NCBI GenBank assembly: GCA_028673005.1
Contig: CM054113.1
Span: 35,220,117-35,284,116, forward strand
Direction of reading: 5' to 3'
DNA: 64,000 nucleotides
Origin: Tanypteryx hageni
Lineage: Eukaryota > Arthropoda > Insecta > Odonata > Petaluridae
Shown here: one piece after another, positions 1-13,100 of the stretch
How the letters are laid out: the number at the start of each line of letters is the position of its first letter
Numbering within the stretch: position 1 is the stretch's first letter
Notes under the pieces: generated by a model
The model's database searches: none
Seen by the model: the letters and a program-made list of their open reading frames with translations, nothing else
Told to the model about the DNA's origin: nothing
Position numbers and translations under genes: made by a program

Positions 1-11
1 ATATATGCACG

Positions 12-24
<13 letters not shown>

Positions 25-75
<51 letters not shown>
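25..75. repeat. (AT)n microsatellite
   Basis: Near-uninterrupted alternating A and T over about 50 bases at the left edge of the window. No core repeat of the kind seen beside other TA tracts in this window abuts it. Confidence 0.95.
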
Positions 76-79
<4 letters not shown>

Positions 80-222
80 TAAGGATAAGAAAAGGTAGTG
101 ATAAGAGTGGCAACAAGGTGTTGAGGGAAGCCCAGCGGACACTTACCAAGTTGAGGACCAAGCTGGCAGGCTGCTGGGGGCGTCGAAGAGAAACAAAACA
201 CACGAACACAAAAAATATATAT

Positions 223-640
223 AATGTTCCTTATTAGGGCGATATTGAGACTTGGAAGTATTTTTTCCAGAGAAGGAGAAAGAGGCAGGGACAGAAAGTG
301 AGGAAGAGTGAGAGAAAGGGAGGGTGACAGAGAAGGAGTGAGTGATAGATAGATAATGTTCTTTATTAGGGCGAGATAAGGACTAGGATGTCTATTTTTC
401 CAGAGAAGGAGAGATGAGAAGACAGAGAGAAAGAGAGATAGCGAGGAAGAAAGAGATAAGGAGAAAGAGAGGGAACCAAAGGAGGGAGTGATAGATAGAT
501 ACTATTCTTTATTAGGTCGAGATTGAGACTAGGAAATCTAATTTTCCAGAGAAGGAGAGAGAGGGAGAGGGAGGGGGAATGGGAGGGAGAAGTATGGGAG
601 AATGGAAGAGAGAAAAGGAGGAAGAATGGGAAGTGCCTTA
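223..640. repeat. purine-rich tandem repeat, three copies of about 132-146 bp
   Basis: Three units begin at 223, 355 and 501 with variants of AATGTTCTTTATTAGGGC, followed by a phrase ending in TTTTCCAGAGAAGGAGA and then a long GA-rich segment. Spacing is 132 and 146 bp. The complementary-strand reading frame over 366-659 is low-complexity Ser/Leu/Pro from the GA tract and is not a gene. Confidence 0.85.
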
Positions 641-715
641 AATTTAATACTTTATCCACGCATACCCGTAATATTTGACGGGCAATTAGGCTATTTTAAA
701 TATAAAGCCTGTATT

Positions 716-871
716 CATATTAAATACACAGTACTTTTCCGCAATTTTTTATTTTGTGACAGGTTTCGCATGTGATACGGCATCACCAGATCAGATCAGA
801 TGATGCCGTAACACTTGCAAAACGGGTTGCAAAAATAAAAAATTGTGGAAAAGTACTGTGTATTTAATATG
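716..871. mobile_element. 156 bp palindromic (foldback) element with hammerhead-like remnants
   Basis: The outer ends CATATTAAATACACAGTAC and its reverse complement pair around a centre near 793. Both arms read outward through a CAAAAATAAAAAATTG-like segment to GTGTATTTAATATG. The left arm on the minus strand contains CTGGTGATGCC followed by GCGAAAC. The right arm on the plus strand contains CAGATGATGCC followed by GCAAAAC. These resemble the CTGATGA...GAAA layout of Penelope-type hammerheads, but each arm has at least one changed core base, so I regard them as decayed. No coding capacity. Confidence 0.7.
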
Positions 872-3800
872 AGAAATATTATCTATTTCCACGAAATCTC
901 GCCTGATTCGATTAATTATAAAGCCCATAATTCAAGGCACGAAATGATCTAAATCCGATGGAAAATACTGAAAAAACCTTTGTTCACTCCTGTCCCTAAA
1001 AGCTGGCGTGTTAACTGAATCGTTAAAATTTTCTACATAAACGCAATCGGCTTTTTCTTATTATTTAACATATTATTTTGCATCCAATGCTCCAGGATAA
1101 AATTTACATAGTGTTATGTAAATTATACTAGTTTCCGCATAAATAAAAAGAATTAAAATTAAGAAGGCCTTATGCATGCAAAACAATACTGAAAGCAAAC
1201 ATTTACGCCCTTGCTTCTGAAAAATGTTGTTTGTTGCACATCGTACTATGCAATTTACTATACTATATACGAAGATACCTACAAAGTGAAAAAAAAACGT
1301 AAAATAATTTTGAAAACATTTTACATGGTGTACTGAAAGGCATTAAGACTCTCAAGTATGCAGTTAACGGCTCGGGAAAAATAAATTGACTAAAAAAATA
1401 AGGGAATCACTTTTTCTTCCAGGTTGAAACCTTATAATACCATATTAATCGTAAGTGACTGAGAAAGCCAAGTCATTCGCAGCAAATAGTTGCTTTAATC
1501 TTCCTTTGTTTCTTTTTGTTTCCGGAAGAGATGGTGAGTCGGTCGATTTTTTTACGAAACCATTCTTGAGAAACCCGTCATGAATCAAGTGGAACCGATA
1601 ACGCGACTTTCCCGGAATGACATCTTTCCACTTTTTTGATCCACGAGTCCATTAACTTTTAATTTTGACTCTGATCGATAAACATTTCCTTCCCTTGACG
1701 CTTCTAAAAGTCCTTACCTAGGCCTTCACATGAACAATAAAAATGAAAGATAGAGGCACTTTTTCCTTGAGGAAGCTTTTGTATTTTATTATATTTTATA
1801 TATTTCATCAACCCTAATAAACCCTGAAAACGATGGGAAAAATAATCCGAAAAAGCGAACGTGTGAAAATAAAATCTATGACCAAGTTCTCTAGCTGGAT
1901 TGGAGTGTTAAGAGGGTCGAATTTAACGACTCCCACTAAAGGAGTTTTGGGAGCGTAGGCTATGCGCTCGGAAAAAAATCGCTTAGCGCCATTGGGTATA
2001 GGCGCGATGGGAAGGGGGTGGGAGACTGTTGGATCGAGTCTTCCCGTTAAACCCTTCAAATTGCCGCTGCCGCCACCCCCTCCCGTTTCTCATAAACGGG
2101 ATAAAGGGTTTTTATTGATTGCTAGTGATCACGGAGAATTTCGGAAATGGGAGAGGATTTCCGCAAAACGATTTGGAGCGGAGGTGTTGCAGGCCGAGAG
2201 TGCGATCGAGAGAATGGAGGGAATAAATAAATCTGTCCATGCGGGGAGAATAGTGGTAGATAGGGAAGAAATTGTCCGCATCGAAGAGTTTCAACTGTAA
2301 TCCAATCCATGTTGCCATTCTACGAATCGTTTTATTTATCATCCGTCTCACGTTCTATCTTCCGTTTTCAGTTCGACAGCCGACTCAGGTCATTTTTCTA
2401 AACCTTTTGCCACGTACTTCGAAGGAGAAAAACGTTGGTCCTTAAGGACCCTCAGCTTTGAAGGGAGCTTCCTGAAATGGGTGTTCATTAATTTTCAACT
2501 AAAGGCAATAATAAAAAACATATCTAATAGGAGGAGTTTGTTACCTGCCTTATATTTTTCAGAAGATTAATAAATTAATACTCATTTTATTGTCAATAGC
2601 CATGCGACACAGCTTATTATGATCCACTTGCGTGTAGACTGGATCATCCAATGACTTTCTTACTAACGCAATGGAAGTGATTTTGTGGAAGAAAATAATG
2701 AAAAATAATAACTTCAAATAATACATACGAAGGTATATGATCCCATACTTATAAACTGCCTTTCGGTTATTTTTCTTTTCTTTCACCTCGAGGGTGATAT
2801 TTAAAACGATAACGAAATTTTTTCGGAAAAAATAACTAAGCTTCCCACATTACGCGTAGGCAAAAGGAAAGGACAGATGGCGATATTATTTATGTAACTA
2901 CGGAATAAAAAATGTTCCACCCACGCTTCTTTCAGTGGAGTTAATATTATGTCTCCGAATTCTGCCACATTAAAATTCCAAAGGGAACTGAAGAATTTTG
3001 CGTTTATTTTTGATGGATAAGGAAAGCTTTCCATCGAAGAGGCGATAAAAATGATTATCGCTGCTTCAATAAAGTCTAAAATACAGAGCTTCAGATCTCT
3101 TGGTGAGAAAACACCGGAAGTGTTCGAATATCGATTTTTCTATGCATGTTACGTGGGACTCCAGGTAAAAACAGCGAAATGTGTTTAAATGGCAAAAATA
3201 TATTAAATTACGCTTACTCTCACTATAATCATTAATTTACTCTCCCATCTGTATGACAAGAGATCATAAAAATACTTCTATTCTAACAAAAGGTTCATTT
3301 TTAGCTTGATACAAACATGTATATATGTGAAAAGTGAAAGAATAAATTATAACAAATGCAGAAGGAAAAAAGAAGCGTGTGAACACGAAATCTATGGGAT
3401 TGAGAGCTGAATGATATTTTTAGAAGAATACTCCTTAAAAAAGGGGCGAATCACTTGAAAATAGAACTGAACAAACAAAAACATACAATCGATGGAAGAG
3501 AAGACGCTAACATAAAGGGTGCCTTTATCCAACTCGAGTTTTGAAATCCGATAAAGGGACACTCGGAGATTATAAATATCACCTGACAAATATAGGAAAT
3601 AATTCGGATATATTAAATATATTAGAACTCAATATTCTCATGATGGAATCGGTTCAACGTTTTTGGAATTATCTTTGACTCAGAATTCAAGGGGAGGATC
3701 TCTTTGGTCTTAGGTTACGATTTTGCTGAATCTTCTTTGCAAAGTTTAAAAACGTGAGATTTTTTTCTTACCGGTTGAAAATTTTTACACGCACCAATAT

Positions 3801-6800
3801 TAATGGAAGTATAAATGTAAATAAAACTCATTCGCGGTAAAAGTGTTTTGTTTAAAGTTTTCAAATGCAATAATTTTCTCTAAATTTTTATTGACAACTA
3901 TCGCTTTGAAAGGTATCAGTTTTATTGTGAAGGCATAAAACGGAAAGAATTTTACCACGGATACCATAATAGTAAAATAAACGTCCTGAAAAATAAATAT
4001 TACCCGTTAAATGAAACACGCGGTTCATACATAAGACGACTCTGAATGGATAGACACGGCAAAATACTAAAAAAATCTATGAAATTTTGACAGCCGAGAA
4101 ATTACAATATGCACAATTTTAGTATAAGGGTGAAATTAAATTACAAATTTATAAATTCGAATGTGTATAAAACAATTCCCTAGTGGCAAAGATAGGTATT
4201 TTTCATTTTTATAGCGGTTTTCATTGAATTAATTACTTAGTTATATTGTAAAATCTAATGAATAATAGAGGAAGATAGAAAGGAGAGAAATAAGAGGAGG
4301 AAGGCGTAGAAATGTTGATTAGAGAAATTTTATTATATGAAGGATTTTCAGCAGCAAATGGGCGCGGCACTCAGACGGAAGAAGGGTAAGGAAATTATTT
4401 TCTACCTTCTTAAAAACTTAAGAGCGTGATAAATGGAATGATATAAGGTTTTGATGAAAAACATGCTTCGCTCTCTTCCAAAATCATTGTCCACTCATCC
4501 GGATATTGAACACTAATAAAAGGTAACCAATTAGGAAATTCTCACGATTCTAAGGACCTTTAAAATTATATACCAGGGATTTAGTAATAAGAAGACGTTA
4601 GGCATTTCAGGAGAACGCCTTGGGGTCGGAGATTACGGAGCGTCACATCCTAAGGCGCGTTTTTCCAAAAGATAACTGGTTAATAGAAAGAGGGCTTTGA
4701 CTGTACGGCCTCCAAAAAAATGTGGACGTGAAAAGAAATTTTCCTGCCTTTTATATATGACGTGTAAAGTGACGGTAGACTTCCCAAAAATTATAAATAA
4801 GATGATTTATCTTGTGGATTAATTATCAAAAAAATTCTGGCGCAGAATTAATTTTATTTATTCATAATTATAAGAATATTCATTCCTTTCGCTTCTATTT
4901 TTTTTACTTACTTTGAGAATAACTTCAATATCGAATAGGAGTATTATTAAACGCTGCTCATGAAAATCATTCTTTCTTTCGATTATTATCTTTTTTACTA
5001 GTTGTGGAATTCAAATGTCTCCAAGATTTTGTACACGATTGAAAGTGTGATTTCCATCCGAATCTTAAAAGAGAGATCGAGTACCATCATTATCACCTTC
5101 TCGATTACGCGCGATTGTCGATATTTAACTTATTTAAATCAAGGTATAACCAACCCGTTTGTATTGTGATAAACTACTTAGCTTTCATTTGTCTAACACG
5201 TAAACTAATCTTCAAGTTAGCGTTTCATAATTGATAATGTTGAAAATTATTAATTTATAATTCCTTATAAGAGGAAAATTAACTGTGATAAGTCGTATTG
5301 GCCCATCTTATGTGAAAAAGTTCCACTTAAAGATAAAATTATATTGTCAACCAATCATTTTTGCTTGTTTATTCTGAAAGAAATCTATTCGCGCAATGGT
5401 CGGTGAAACGGAGGTGGCAAAAGAAAACAATCAATTCTTGGGCCTGGTTAATAAACAACGGCGTCAATTTTTCTTACGAGCCTCCAAAAATAAAATTGGC
5501 GGGAGTTATTTTCGTCACTTCCCATTCAAACAATTTATTCGTCCGAAGAAACTCCTATCAAATGTGTTTCTCATTCTATCCCTTCCTTTTAATCTCTACG
5601 CCCTACAATTCATTCCATTTTTTCCTAGCATCCGTTATTTAATAAAAAAATGAACTGAAACAGGAGATAGAGAGACAAAACGAGAAAAACGCAGAAAACA
5701 TAATAAATAAATAAAATCCGAATTCCGGAAAGCGTCCTCTTTTTTTAATACCTCTCCAACTCGCGTTCAACTGTTTCTCACCATCGTTCTCTCTTTCTCT
5801 AATTCCCCCTTCCCCATCCCCCGGGATCTTAACTCGATAGGCTTGTCTCGCGCAATGAAGAAGAGACATCGTTTGCCGGAAGCTACATTCGGCCAGAATA
5901 AATAAATCACAGCAGGAATCTTCATCTCTTTTCGTGATGGAATCACCCCTCTACTACTCTGTCCCGTCCCTCCTCCCGTCTCCTTTCCCTTTTGTATCTC
6001 TCCTTCAACTTCTTTCTCTCCATTTCACACTCTCCCCCTCTTTCTCGTAATCTCCCGCCTTCTTCTCCTCCGGCAAACTCAAGAAGAGGTTCTCATTAAA
6101 TCTTCAAGTGGATGCAGCCGAAAATGGGGTGGAGTTGATTATCAAGAGGAGATAAGATGATGAATGGGGCTGCAAAACAATGAAGAAGAGGAAAGAAATA
6201 GATCAAAGGACGAAGGAACCGGACGTCTTTTTAAAATAATAATTGGGCTAATTAGCTGTCAGGACGAGGGGTTTTCACGGAGAATTCTTCAATTTCGTTG
6301 TTTAAATATTTACGTTTCGGAATGAAATCTCGATGTTGGGCATTATTAACAACGCTTGATTATAAAGGTGGGAAAATTTATTTAAAATGCATGTGTTCTC
6401 TTTTGTAAGAAGGTAAATAGACTTCATTTGGTACCGTTGTTAGGCGCCCCTGGTTAATTTATTTACGGGGATGACATACAAATACTTAAGTTAGCGAACA
6501 ATTAGGGTAACATTGTTTTTTTGCAAACATTCTAATTGTTTATACGCAATACAATACGATTTTAAATTATTATATAAACTTATAGGAACTGTAAAAGAGA
6601 GAAATAAGTCCCAAGCTTTGTATCTCTGTCCAATTAAAATTTAATCAATTTATTTCGGAAATAATCCATAATTCTGCTATGTCATAGTAATAACTATAAA
6701 GAGAAAATAATATCCAAAATTTCGCGTTTTCTAAGCTCAAAAAATATAACTATTTTGAGCTCTAAATCATGTTTTTTTTTAATTTAACGTGATATTGCGA

Positions 6801-9101
6801 AAAAAAGATCAAATACGGAAACAGCTCGAGAGTAGCCCTCGTTATCCTCGTAAAAATCATATAAACGAAAAATTCGGAACGACAGGGACGGGAAATTACC
6901 ATTTTTTCCAGCTCTCTATAATTATTTATTTTTTTAACTTCCCCCGAAAACTCAAGAGGAGATTTTAATTTGCATACATTTTCCTTTTAAATGTGCGCTC
7001 CATTCACATAAAGAATAATGACATATGTAACCTGTTATCCGGAAATTTCATGAATTTTTATATATTTTATAGATAAATTCCATTTTCCAAAGAAAATACA
7101 AATGGTTTATTAACATTTAAAGATATTAAAACTGTCGAATTTAAAGTTGATTCGAATGGCGAAAATATGTTCAAATTTCTGATTATGCACTAAATAAAGA
7201 CTGGAAAGACAATCAAATAGAACATCAGCCATTAAATTCAATCAAAATAAAATTATAGCTATGGAATAATTTGTCATAGTAGTTGAAGGTAAAAATATGA
7301 CAATGGAGTATATAAGCTTAAGAGTTACAAATGATGAATGGGGTGGAAAATATTAGGTAATGGAAAACCATCTCATTTGATCATACAAAGGTTGATTACA
7401 GAAAATACACATTTATTTCAAAATAAAGTTTTCCACAAGCATTTGTGGTTTTCAAAATAACTAGAATTATATATTCACAGTCATGACAATGATCACACAC
7501 GTTTATGGAACAAAACTGTACACTGAATAAGGACAAATAAACACCCATATCAGTAATGTGTTAAATTCAGAGAAATTCGTTACGAAAACTCCAAGCAACA
7601 CTGATTTTTTCACACTTAACGTTTTAGTATTTTCCTGCGGTTGGGTTAAGCCTCCTAATTCGGTCTATAAGAGGTAATTAACTCAAAACTTTGACTAGTA
7701 AAAGGGATAATTAATTCATACACGCTTATTCAACAAATAAGAAATGATTTAATACTAATAAAACTAATATTTTGTAAGTATTATCGATACTTGTCACTTT
7801 TATATAGAAATATTTCATGACACCTAAGGATCAAAAATTGAATTCATAAAGGAACCTTCCAAACCTTAATTACAAGGTTTTTGATTTTTAAAATCTTACA
7901 ATGCAACCAATGTGATTATCAAATACCGATCGAAAGAAATCCTTAAAAGAATAAGACGTTCTGGGGATTTTTTATAACATATTTACCACTATACTTTCCG
8001 TGCGTAAAAAGATATTCAGTGGAATCTGTTCCAAAACGACCGCTTATGTCGTTTTTAATGAAATATAATCCTTGTCACGCTCAAATACTTCCATCTTCAT
8101 ACTCGCCTTGAGAAAACAAAAATCACCCCCGCGTGATTTACGGCGCCGTTCGCGATCATGCGCGCGTCGACTCATGTTCGTGATAGCCACAGCCTCACGA
8201 ACCACCGCTATTCTCTTCCGTAACGCATACGTGTTTTTCATTTAGTAAAAATATAGGCGAGAGAGAAAAGTGGAGGGCGGCATAAGAGAAAAAGAGATAG
8301 AGAAGAAGATGAAAAAGATCTTCCCACATGGAATCTTGATTTGATGTGTCACCATCCAACGGTTCTCCTTTCCTTTGTTTTTTTTCGCACTTGCACGGAG
8401 GAGTTCGCGATAAAAACAACGTTGTGTCCACTGCGCCATGGCCGTCGTCTAAAAGAGAGAGAGAGAGAGAAAGAGAGACCAAAGCAACCGTAGTGAGAGC
8501 GGTTCACAAAAAAGGTATCCTAGGAAACCGCGTCACGGCCCGGAACCTCTCGAAAAAATCCACTCCACCACGTTAGCTGCAGAGACTGGAATTCAGGATG
8601 GAACGGAGTTCGTGAGAAAAAAGAGAATATTTGAGTGTTTTTGCGGTTCATCCTGCCTTGAGTGAATAGTGACAGATGAGCTTTCGCTCAACGCCTCTTG
8701 TAATCTCACACGCCAATCATGAAATCCCTTTTTCCTCGAGAGTGTCCAAAACAACACAAATTCTTCATCACATTCCAAATTTGCCATAGCCCAAAACACT
8801 AGTACCTTTCTTGAAACGTCTCACATGTCTGAGATGAAGGGACCACTAATGAGATTTTGCAGACATTTCGGCCCCGGATTCCTCGGGATCGGACGATGGA
8901 TTAAGCCAACTCGGAGTGGGAATTATCTCTGTTTAAACACTTTCACTCACAGACGCCATCCCTCGCAAATTGGTTTCTATCAAAACATTGTTCTCGTGCG
9001 AAATATATTTTTATTCAGCCATTAAGGTTTTTATTGTGAAGTTTGTAGGATACGGAGCATCCGATAATTAATTTGAAATTGGACTGCTAAGGGACGTTAT
9101 T

Positions 9102-9103
<2 letters not shown>
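872..9103. other. AT-rich flank without recognised genes
   Basis: This 8.2 kb is downstream of the receptor gene on the minus strand. It holds a pyrimidine-rich stretch at about 5740-6070, a CpG-richer patch at about 8090-8230, a short GA microsatellite at 8453-8479 and a 112-codon open frame at 1962-2300 with no recognisable domain. I see no transposase, RNA gene or splice-bounded coding segment. Confidence 0.6.

Positions 9104-9175
<72 letters not shown>
9104..9175. repeat. (CT)n microsatellite
   Basis: About 70 bases of uninterrupted CT dinucleotides, roughly 640 bp beyond the stop codon of the minus-strand terminal receptor exon. Confidence 0.97.
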
Positions 9176-9177
<2 letters not shown>

Positions 9178-9454
9178 GGCGTGTGATCTCGAATATTTTA
9201 GGTGAGTCATCTATCTTTCCCCTGGGAGAATTTAATTTTTTTTCTGAATCTTTGACAATGATTTACGTTTATCATGGTAGGACAATTAATATTATATTTC
9301 ATAGGATAACTATGGCTCGTGGAAGCGTAATCAAATATCTACAGCAGCAAGCTCCCGCTACGAGTTGGCCTTTAGGTTGAGTTGAGATCGTTGATTTTAT
9401 AAAAAATAAAAAAAATCCACAGGAGAAAATGAGAGCTAAACTGCTTCATACGAT

Positions 9455-9490
9455 TTTATTTTTCCTTCATTAGAGCCACTTATTTTTATT
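9455..9490 (-). promoter_or_regulatory. candidate polyadenylation signals of the receptor gene
   Basis: Two TTTATT hexamers on the plus strand, at 9455-9460 and 9485-9490, read AATAAA on the minus strand 325-360 bp after the stop codon at 9814. Such hexamers are frequent by chance in AT-rich DNA, so position is the only support. Confidence 0.3.
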
Positions 9491-9813
9491 CCCAACTTAA
9501 TTTTTTTCTCAGCCGAATCACCGCTCCGAGGCATTCGGGGGAGGAACGTCTGCCATTCATTAGCGAGGGGTTGATTAATATACATATAATAAGAAGGATG
9601 TGTGCGCGCGTTTTCACTCTTCCCCTTAACCACCAATTCCTCCCCTCTGCAGAACAGCATAATGTGTGTGTCGTTTCTGGGCTGTGGCAACGTTTTCCAT
9701 CATCCTTCACAAATGTACGTTGTTTTGAGATTTGCTTTTCCGATAGTCAGTGGTTAAGGGCGATTTCACCTCTCCCTCACCATCTCCATCCTCTTATCTC
9801 CCTTCCCCCCCAC

Positions 9814-10006
9814 TCAGACGACGTTCTCTCTCTGTAGGTACTGGCTGATGGGCGGCAAGGGCGTGTTGGCGCTCACGCTGCTGCAGCCGTTGTTGATGCT
9901 TTCCGCCAGGCTGTTCTGAATCGTTGGGATGCTCGACTCCCCCCTCTTCCTGCCCTTGGCGCCGATCCCTCCTCGGGACATGAAGCCGGTGGCGACGTGC
10001 GGATGG
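9814..10006 (-). CDS. terminal coding exon of a class B GPCR: cytoplasmic C-tail
   Basis: A GC-rich island in AT-rich DNA, open on the minus strand to a TGA at 9814-9816. It is preceded by a strong acceptor (TTTCTAACAGTCTTTTCAG read on the minus strand). The exon begins with one base completing a codon (phase 2) and encodes 63 residues, with features such as HPHVATGFMSRGG, GAKGRKRGESS and a hydrophobic end ENVV. The segment is basic, then Ser/Asn-rich, as expected for a receptor tail with phosphorylation sites, and has no membrane segment. Its phase matches the donor of the exon at 23422-23582, giving an arginine codon at the junction (CG|C). I did not recognise the tail itself. Assignment to the receptor rests on phase, strand, order and the absence of another candidate. 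It could instead be the last exon of a different minus-strand gene. Confidence 0.65.
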
Positions 10007-10138
10007 CTGAAAAGACTGTTAGAAATCAGTGGGACATAGGGATAATTTTTTCCGGGTTGACACGAAATACGACGATAAAAAAGTGGAGAACTTTGAAAAA
10101 CAAACAGAACGCGCTGAAACAAACGAGGAAACACACGC

Positions 10139-10162
10139 GGGGGGGGGGGGGGGGAGGGGGGA
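10139..10162. repeat. poly-G tract
   Basis: Sixteen consecutive G, one A, then seven more G, within the intron about 133 bp upstream of the terminal exon's acceptor. On the transcribed (minus) sense strand this is a C tract. Confidence 0.95.
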
Positions 10163-13100
10163 GCGGAGCTCTTTTATTTTATCAGATATCGCTCGTCGTA
10201 TCTTTCCGTCGAAGCGCGCAAGGCTTGCGACCGAGCGGTGCTTGAAGTCGAATTCGAACAGAATGAAATGCGGCAAAGTCAATACGCACCGCGACATTCG
10301 CATGCTTTTGTGCCAGCGTGATTCGGATAGGAACGCTGTCTCAATCGAAGTAGAAAACAGCAAAAATTTACTCTGAATTTGAAAAGGAATACCGGGAAAA
10401 ATGTTTGCAATTTAGAAAGAATAAATCCAATGTTATTTATCCACATGCTCGTCATTGAATGGCACATTAAGCTACTCTGATGAGTAGCACGTGTTACTGA
10501 ATTTTAATTTGAGAGGATATTATATATATACAATGACACGTTGGCTCTCTTCCCTTTGACTTTTGGGTCTTCGTCAGATTCCCTACATATACATTTATGT
10601 TATTAAATTTTAGTGCCAGAAAGTCATAATATTAAAAGCCACACTATGACCACAAAATTATCACCGTACAAACTGAAAAGAAATCATGACAATATTTATT
10701 GCTCAATTTTTTTTTATTGTGCATCGATAGCATTAAGAGAGTCTAAAATTACTTTTGCTCAATTTTACCCAACGTTTAGTAACTTTCTCCGTGTTATTTT
10801 GTGCTCAGAGAATTTTTAGAAGAGATTCATTGCATTCTTATACATGAAGGTTTGTTGATAATAAACAAGCGGAAAACATATTGGCATTAGAAATTTTCAT
10901 CGAAATATAATCCTTATTTAATTTTTACAACCCTTCTCTGGCTTCAACAGCAGAGGTCGCTGGTAGGGAATTGCGAGCGCGATTGATGGATGTGGTTCAC
11001 AAGTGGCCGGAAAACCACTTCCCATTATAGAAAGGTCGAGATAAGGCGGATGTGCAGATGATGGATAACAAAAGACTAAGGGAAGGGGGAATAACCACAA
11101 GAAGATGGATGCTTATAGTACTATGGGTAATACAGCATTCGAAATTTAAAGTGATGGGAGAGAGCCCAAATCTTTTTTAAGAGTGACGGGAAAAATATTA
11201 CACGAGGGAAAATATTGCGAAAACCTTGAGCGATTGCAAATCATGCTTTAACGATGTATGTCATAAGCGACTCGATTAACGCGGTGCAGATGGGGATCCC
11301 CCCGCCTGGTAAAGTTTATCGGCTAAAAGGAGGTCTCAGAGAAAGGGGGGAGGGCGAGCCGAGAGCCAATTGTAGGCTCTTTCGATTCAGCACGATTGCC
11401 AGGGAACATCCACGATGCAGGCCGTTTGCATGAAAAGGGAACTATGCACAAAGGAGACGCCTCTCTAATTTCGTCGAGTTTGCCTCGCTGCGCTAATCTC
11501 CGAACTAACACTCATTCCGTTGGTAAATAGAGCGAAGTTTGTCCATCGATCGATGTTAATACATGCAACCATCGAGGTGCTTGTTTAAACGGCGAATTCG
11601 GGCGCCTCCAAGAAAATCAAGTGAGGTTCATCGATATAACCGTTAAACTTCAATTGAATGTGCAGTGAAACCTTTTGAGTCGGAGGCTGTATTTAGCGGA
11701 AAACCATCAAAGCCGGATATTAATTTAAGAATCATTCTCTTGGTAACATTTTTCTTACGAATGTGTGTGTATAGCGAGTGTTATTAAGTGGATCAAACAT
11801 TTGTTATGTAAAGGAGACGGAGTTTCAAATGCCGATCTTGCAGTTATATCTTACATCAATATAAACCAAAGTTTTTAAATCAATTAAATGCCAACATAAA
11901 GACAAAGAGAGAAATTCCTTCACTCAACTAAGAATGCAGACAATAATGAAATTCGCCTCTCGGTTTTGCAACAGAAAAGAGGTTTTCTCCTCCTCCAGAG
12001 ATATTGATAAAATCTGGTTCACTGACCAATATTTATTAAACGCATCAAGATTTCTAAACATCCTGCCTACAATTTTCTCTTTGACGGAGGGAAAACGATA
12101 CTTGATCTCAAGTTAAAAACAAGGGCATGAGATACACACCCAAAAATTACCCTGAAATATTCTACGTATGTTTTTGACTTAATGTTTCCAAATATAAGAT
12201 CTTGAGTAGGAATCGTGATGGATATTTTCAACCTGCTGCTTCAACAAAATTAGCCATTTGCTTGGGTCCTATTCTATCTCAAAAGTAAACAAAAATATGA
12301 CAATATAGTTTCATGAAACAAGCCCTTGCATGCCTCATATTCAACCTAATGACAAAAACTAAATGTTAGCGGACAAAAAGACAGCTGTATAAATCTTAAT
12401 AAGCATTAAATATACCTTCTCAACTTAATAATGTAAACTATATGTAATGTATCAATAATTATATTGATATAATATTTTCAATATAAGAGAGTTACGAAAA
12501 TGACTGTTATATTTTCCTGAAGTTATTTCACATATTTATAAATTAATTGATCATTTGATGGAGATTAATTTTTGAATTCTAAAACGTGAAGGCATATAGA
12601 AACCTTATCATGCTGATATATATTATCATGACAATACAAAAATAATAAAAGTAGAGGTTAAATATACTTTGCTTTCTCTGTTTAATAGTAAAAATATAAA
12701 CGTATTCTTTAGATGAGTTAACCAATTCCAATCACTTTAAATTCCGCGTTTGTTTTCTTCAATTCCGTTTTCGTGATTCGAAAGCTTTGTCAGGTGAGTG
12801 GAGTCCATAGAATACATATTTGATAAGAAGATTAATTTTAAGGAGATTAATAATAACAATAATAAATTTACCTAAATTGCAATATACCCTCCTACAGAAA
12901 GCTGTCATACTAAATACAACCAGAATAGAACGTCAATTTTTAAGTTCCGGGTAATGAGAGTGCTTGGCAAAGCCCGTACCTCATTGAAATAACCGGCTCA
13001 AAAGCTGTGAAATACAAAGGTAAAATAATAATAATAAAAGAAGATTAATAATTCCCGAAAAGTCGCCAAAGACTAAATCTTTTGGAAGAATAAAAAGGAA

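Noticed and set aside
1962..2300. 112-codon open frame in a GC-richer patch
   Set aside because: No recognisable domain, no supporting splice sites or promoter context, and overlapping open frames of similar length on the other strand.
10463..10500. CTGATGA within a GCTACTC/GAGTAGC hairpin, as a possible hammerhead
   Set aside because: There is no GAAA element or stem III at the required place; it is an isolated short hairpin.
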